Assembly: GCF_023558375.1 (NCBI RefSeq) | Contig: NZ_CP083761.1 | Span: 2,722,001 to 2,786,000 of the forward strand | Direction of reading: 5' to 3' | Length of the DNA: 64,000 bases | Origin: Chroococcidiopsis sp. CCMEE 29 | GTDB taxonomy: Bacteria; Cyanobacteriota; Cyanobacteriia; Cyanobacteriales; Chroococcidiopsidaceae | Part shown: in pieces, positions 60,254 to 64,000 of the stretch | How positions within the stretch are numbered: the stretch's first letter is position 1 | Layout of the letters: each line of letters opens with the position of its first letter | Notes under the pieces: generated by a model | The model's database searches: none | What the model saw: the letters and a program-made list of their open reading frames with translations, nothing else | Told to the model about the DNA's origin: nothing | Translations under genes and position numbers: made by a program

Positions 60254-60473
60254 CCCTATCAAACAACAGCAAGCCGCCCGAATGGGAGAACTAGCTACTA
60301 TAGCACGGCAGCGATATTTAGATGCTGGTGGCGATCCTCAGCATTCCGCCAACGAGAAATACATGACCGAGGAAGAAAGGCAAGAATACCTGGGTTTAGC
60401 ACGTCAAGTTTTTGATGACGAATATATTAACAACTATTTACAAAAGAAGCGTCAGAAAAGTCAAAAAGTATGA
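60240..60473 (+). CDS. Small hypothetical protein (77 aa), overlapping pair
   Basis: ATG 60240 (MTKPDPIKQQQAARMGEL) lies inside the end of the preceding gene; an upstream GTG at 60222 is less likely. The protein is helical, Gln/Arg/Glu-rich, with RYLDAGGDPQHSANEKYMTEEER in the middle. The family is unknown. Pairing and overlap recall small toxin-antitoxin or stress gene pairs, but nothing in either sequence proves that. Confidence 0.5.
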   Translation: MTKPDPIKQQQAARMGELATIARQRYLDAGGDPQHSANEKYMTEEERQEYLGLARQVFDDEYINNYLQKKRQKSQKV

Positions 60474-60639
60474 AGGCGATCGCACAATTAAACCATTACC
60501 AAAAAAGGGGCTAGGGGTTAGGGATTAGGGATTAGGGTAAGAAAGTTGATAGTTGACAGTTGACAGTTAGAAGATTTTCCCTCTTCATTGTCAACTGTCT
60601 AATCCCTCTGAAAATCTATTTGGGATTGCTATATAGGGT

Positions 60640-61527
60640 TCAAAACTTAAAAGAACCAAGAATCATTCCGACAAGTAACAGAAAACCAATCCAAACGTTC
60701 TGGCGGAAAATTTCAGCATAAGTAAGTTGGGGAAGCTGTGGGTTTCGGAGTCGGATATAGTGCCAAATCCATCCGAGGGTAGCAAGCAAAAGAGCGATCC
60801 AGAAGGGAAAGTTCAGCTGCATAACAACACCCAGCCAACCTAGCAGTAAAACAGTGCCAGCAAAGAAAATCCCAACAGCATCGGCGGCGTAGTCACCAAA
60901 GAACAAAGCACTAGAGTTAATGCCAATTCGCCGATCGTCCTCGCGATCGCTCATGGCATAAACGGTGTCAAATCCCAGCGTCCAAAGCACAGTAGCACCC
61001 CAAAGTAGCCAAGTGGCAACCTCTAAACGAGCGATCGCCGCACTCCAACTAATCAATACAGCAAAACCCCAAGCAATTGACAGTACCAGTTGAGGGACTG
61101 GAAACACACGCTTTGCGCCTGGGTACAACACAATTACTGGAACTGCTGCCACGCACAACCAGAACGATAAAGGGTTGAGATAAAAGGCGAGAACAGCAGC
61201 ACAACTTAGAGCTACTAAAGCAATGACAATGCCAACTTTAACTGAGAGTGCCCTGGAAGCTAAAGGGCGATTCCGTGTTCTGTTAACCTGTGGATCGATA
61301 TCCCTATCCCATAAATCATTGAGCACACACCCAGCACCACTGGTTGCGAGAGTACCCAGCACAATCACACCGACTAGAGGCAATGGTGGTGTTCCCCGTG
61401 CTGCCAAAAACACAGCCCACAGCGCAGGAATCATTAAGATTAAGCGTCCTGCTGGCTTATCCCACCTTAAAAGCCGGATGATAGTGAGCCAGATCGGATC
61501 TGGATTGTGTTGTTGCTGAATCAGCAT
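60640..61527 (-). CDS. UbiA-type prenyltransferase, 4-hydroxybenzoate polyprenyltransferase
   Basis: Integral membrane enzyme attaching a polyprenyl chain to an aromatic head (plastoquinone synthesis in cyanobacteria). The two Asp-rich Mg-binding motifs are present: NDLWDRDIDPQVNRTRNRPLAS (about 68-89) and YAMSDREDDRRIGINSSALFFG (about 190-211). There are about eight to nine membrane helices. The 295-residue length and sequence resemble cyanobacterial UbiA (Synechocystis slr0926 type) rather than homogentisate or chlorophyll synthases. It is divergent from ppx with 105 bases between. Confidence 0.88.
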   Translation of the reverse strand: MLIQQQHNPDPIWLTIIRLLRWDKPAGRLILMIPALWAVFLAARGTPPLPLVGVIVLGTLATSGAGCVLNDLWDRDIDPQVNRTRNRPLASRALSVKVGIVIALVALSCAAVLAFYLNPLSFWLCVAAVPVIVLYPGAKRVFPVPQLVLSIAWGFAVLISWSAAIARLEVATWLLWGATVLWTLGFDTVYAMSDREDDRRIGINSSALFFGDYAADAVGIFFAGTVLLLGWLGVVMQLNFPFWIALLLATLGWIWHYIRLRNPQLPQLTYAEIFRQNVWIGFLLLVGMILGSFKF

Positions 61528-61631
61528 CGTTTGGAATAATGAATATAGAACGATTAATCGTGTCTTTTCCCCTATAGGATATCCTTATTCATGAAAGTCT
61601 GGGCTGGGGTAATAACCCTAGATAAATCTAG

Positions 61632-63281
61632 ATGGTAAGTTCAGTTTCAACCAGCTGGCTGAATGCTCCGACTCAAGTAATCGAGCAAGAACAGATCCTT
61701 GCTGCCATTGATATGGGGACAAACTCACTTCATATGGTGGTAGTACAAATTCAACCAACGCTGCCAACTTTTAGTATCATTGCCAGAGAGAAAGATACTG
61801 TTAGGTTAGGCGATCGCTGTCCTAATTCGGGTGAGCTGAAACCAGAGGTAATGGCACGGGCGATCGCGACTTTAGGGCGCTTTCAAGAAATTGCCAAAAG
61901 CCTGAATGCACAAACAATCATTGCTGTTGCCACCAGTGCCGTGCGCGAGGCTCCCAACGGTAAAGACTTTTTGCAACAGGTAGAAGCTGAGATAGGCTTA
62001 AGCGTTGACCTAATTTCTGGTCAAGAGGAAGCCAGACGGATCTACCTTGGCGTGCTGTCGGGGATGGAATTCAATAATCAGCCCCACATCATCATTGACA
62101 TCGGCGGCGGTTCAACAGAATTAGTTCTAGGCGATGGTCATGAGCCGCGCTCTCTCAGCAGTACCAAAGTTGGTGCAGTGCGACTGACTGCGGAATATAT
62201 TACTACCGACCCCATTAGCAATGCTGAGTTTCAGTTCTTGCAATCTTACGTTCGCGGTTCACTGGAACGTCCGGTTGAGGAGATACAGGCTGCTCTACAG
62301 CCAAGAGAAACTCCTCGGTTAGTGGGAACTTCAGGCACGATTGAAGCGCTAGCTATCATTCAGGCGCGAGAAAAGCTAGGCATGGCTCCCTCGCCACTTA
62401 CTGGCTACCAGCTGAGTCTCAAAGATCTGCGGGATTTGGTTAATCGCTTGCGGAAGCTAAATAATTCTGAACGGGCGGCAATTCCAGGCATGTCGGAGCG
62501 ACGTTCAGAAATTATTCTGGCTGGTGCAGTCATTTTACAGGAAGCGATGACTTTATTGGGCGTTGAGTCTCTGACAGTGTGTGAGCGATCGCTTCGAGAA
62601 GGAGTAATTGTTGACTGGATGCTCACCCACGGCTTAATTGAAGACCGACTGCGCTACCAAAGTTCAGTGCGGCAGCGGAGTGTAATTAAAACTGCTCAGA
62701 AATACCAGGTTAATTTAGAACATAGCGATCGCGTGGCAGTATTTGCCCTCACCTTATTCGATCAAACCCAAGGGCTACTCCATCGGTGGGGGTCAGAAGA
62801 ACGAGAACTACTCTGGGCAGCCGCGATTTTACACAACTGCGGTCACTACATCAGTCATTCTTCACATCATAAACACTCTTATTACTTAATTCGCAATGGT
62901 GACTTGCTCGGTTACACCGAAAGCGAGATTGAAATCATTGCTAATTTAGCTCGCTATCACCGCAGAAGCCCTCCCAAGAAAAAGCATGAGAACTACCGCA
63001 ACTTGCCCAGCAAAGAACATCGACTGATAGTCAACCAGCTGAGTGCTTTACTACGATTGGCTGTAGCCCTCGATCGGCGACAGATTGGTGCGATTGAGCG
63101 AGTGCGGTGTGAATACGACATATATAACCAAGAACTACGCTTGTGGCTGCGTGCATCCCAGCCTAATGATGACTGTGCCCTAGAACTGTGGAGTTTGAAT
63201 TACAAAAAAGGGGTGTTCGAGGCGGAATATGGCGTGAAGTTATCGACGAATCTAGAACCAGCAGTCGTGTCGGTTAGCTAG
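61632..63281 (+). CDS. ppx: Exopolyphosphatase / guanosine pentaphosphate phosphatase (Ppx/GppA)
   Basis: Shortens polyphosphate from its ends. The ASKHA-fold domain shows AAIDMGTNSLHMVVVQI (about 25-41), TIIAVATSAVREAPNG (about 95-110), HIIIDIGGGSTELVLG (about 152-167) and LVGTSGTIEAL (about 230-240). A C-terminal HD-like domain (about 340-520) has LHNCGHYISHSSHHKHSYYLI (by position 409-429). The 549-residue length is usual for the long form. It starts at ATG 61632. It stands alone. Confidence 0.93.
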   Translation: MVSSVSTSWLNAPTQVIEQEQILAAIDMGTNSLHMVVVQIQPTLPTFSIIAREKDTVRLGDRCPNSGELKPEVMARAIATLGRFQEIAKSLNAQTIIAVATSAVREAPNGKDFLQQVEAEIGLSVDLISGQEEARRIYLGVLSGMEFNNQPHIIIDIGGGSTELVLGDGHEPRSLSSTKVGAVRLTAEYITTDPISNAEFQFLQSYVRGSLERPVEEIQAALQPRETPRLVGTSGTIEALAIIQAREKLGMAPSPLTGYQLSLKDLRDLVNRLRKLNNSERAAIPGMSERRSEIILAGAVILQEAMTLLGVESLTVCERSLREGVIVDWMLTHGLIEDRLRYQSSVRQRSVIKTAQKYQVNLEHSDRVAVFALTLFDQTQGLLHRWGSEERELLWAAAILHNCGHYISHSSHHKHSYYLIRNGDLLGYTESEIEIIANLARYHRRSPPKKKHENYRNLPSKEHRLIVNQLSALLRLAVALDRRQIGAIERVRCEYDIYNQELRLWLRASQPNDDCALELWSLNYKKGVFEAEYGVKLSTNLEPAVVSVS

Positions 63282-63285
63282 CTCA

Positions 63286-63394
63286 AGAAGGGGTTAGGGG
63301 ATTTTAGATTTTGGATTTTGGATTTTGGATTACACTCTTAGCTTCCCCTGCTGCTCCTGCTTCCCTTGCTCAAGAAAGCTCCCCCTGCTTTGCG
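63286..63394 (+). repeat. Composite intergenic repeat, copy D
   Basis: AGGGGTTAGGGG, ATTTTGG heptamers, ATTACACTCTT, then GCTTCCCCTGC units, with an AAGAAAGCTCCCCC end. It fills the space between ppx and the next gene, and its right end overlaps nothing coding. Confidence 0.75.
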
Positions 63395-63396
63395 GT

Positions 63397-63690
63397 TCAA
63401 TCTCCGCGCAGGTTTTGATAGCGGTAGAACGCATAAGTATCAAACAGTGCTCCCACTAGACTACAGGTCATACTGATCACAACCAGCCCTCGGAAAGGAT
63501 TGCCGTTGCCAAAAGTGGCTAAAAATTGTACAAGCTGCGCCACGATCGCCTGGCCTGTAGTTTGCCAGCCAGGGATGTAACTGAGTACGAATACACCAAC
63601 CAGTCCCCCGCCAACTAATAACATTGGGGCAACAAAGCTGAAAATAATTGTCAGCAGCAGGGAACGGAGAAAGTTAGGCAAAATGCTCAT
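63397..63690 (-). CDS. Small membrane protein (97 aa), conserved in cyanobacteria
   Basis: Two membrane helices are clear (about 10-34 and 60-85: LLLTIIFSFVAPMLLVGGGLVGVFVL; LVVISMTCSLVGALFDTYAFY, by position). The protein is otherwise short loops ending in YRYQNLRGD. I have seen similar hypothetical proteins in cyanobacteria but know no function. It starts at ATG 63690. It is the last gene of the window, reading leftward. Confidence 0.7.
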   Translation of the reverse strand: MSILPNFLRSLLLTIIFSFVAPMLLVGGGLVGVFVLSYIPGWQTTGQAIVAQLVQFLATFGNGNPFRGLVVISMTCSLVGALFDTYAFYRYQNLRGD

Positions 63691-64000
63691 GAAGCACGCT
63701 TTCCGTCAGTCAAGTTGACAAGGGACGTCTAGGGATGTTTGTCACTTTCTACAATAAGAGTGATCGCTCCTCAGCGGTTCAAATTTCAAGAATCTTAAGT
63801 TTTTATTAAAAGTTTTGTCTACTACTTCAAAGTGATGTTGCTAGTCTCATAGATACATTAAGGTGAACAAAGTCTTGAAACATTGTTCTTTTCGTCAGTT
63901 CAGGGCTTTTAGTTAAACTAGCAACTCCTTCAGCTCAGCGATTAATTCTGAGACTAGCTTTAAATTAGTTAAATATTGACAAAGACATTAGTTTGTAGTG
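63691..64000. other. Right-edge intergenic region
   Basis: About 310 A+T-rich bases, no frame seen. TTGACA near 63975 could be the -35 box of a promoter for a gene beyond the window. Confidence 0.35.

Overview
The window is a chromosomal piece of a filamentous or Chroococcidiopsis-like cyanobacterium; the genus cannot be fixed from the sequence. The evidence is the frequent GCGATCGC (HIP1) octamers, the cyanobacterial genes ntcA, petN, vipp1, menB, an apocarotenoid oxygenase, a folate/biopterin transporter and UPF0367, and many short intergenic repeats built from AGGGGTT, ATTTTGG and CCCCTGA units.

Bases 1 to about 11,700 are accessory. From 1 to 5,766 lies a block of small, mostly leftward genes typical of a prophage or integrative element: a ParB-like nuclease-fold protein, an AntA/AntB-type antirepressor, a ribbon-helix-helix protein, an HNH endonuclease, a Rho-N/SAP-like protein and several unknowns. 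It is controlled by a divergent Cro/CI-type regulator with a perfect 12-bp palindrome in its control region. A 63-nt 3' piece of tRNA-Pro(GGG) follows (probable attachment site), then a tyrosine recombinase. From 7,308 to 10,893 is a nest of mobile DNA: an IS6-family element, an integron-type gene cassette carrying a DUF899 gene with a textbook attC site, the inverted end of a second IS6 copy, an ISKra4-family element inserted into that copy, and a piece of another ISKra4. A decayed second recombinase closes the island at about 11,641.

From 11,786 onward the window is ordinary chromosome. It holds a serine hydrolase, a GH31 glucosidase, a voltage-gated-type channel with an unusual pore sequence, tRNA-Asn, an envelope/glycan block (flippase-like protein, toroid protein, GT2 and GT-C glycosyltransferases), a TM-helix-repeat channel protein, a dynamin-like GTPase, ntcA with a perfect NtcA box upstream, fabI, hisB, a folate transporter and a carotenoid oxygenase. 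A heat-shock cluster follows: two hsp20 genes, a dnaK C-terminal fragment broken by a 130-bp insertion, a dnaJ-like gene and a cbpM-like gene. Both hsp20 leaders can fold so as to hide their ribosome binding sites.

The right part carries petN, phoD, cobM, lgt, rlmN, uvrC, an aminotransferase, thioredoxin, two PspA/IM30 genes (one vipp1-like), a DciA-like gene, menB, a UbiA-type prenyltransferase and ppx. Intergenic DNA here contains a composite repeat in four copies, some of which form the 3' ends of reading frames, and a structured candidate small RNA between cobM and lgt. The items most worth following up are the integron cassette between inverted IS6 ends, the paired hsp20 thermometer-like leaders with the interrupted dnaK tail, and the candidate small RNA.
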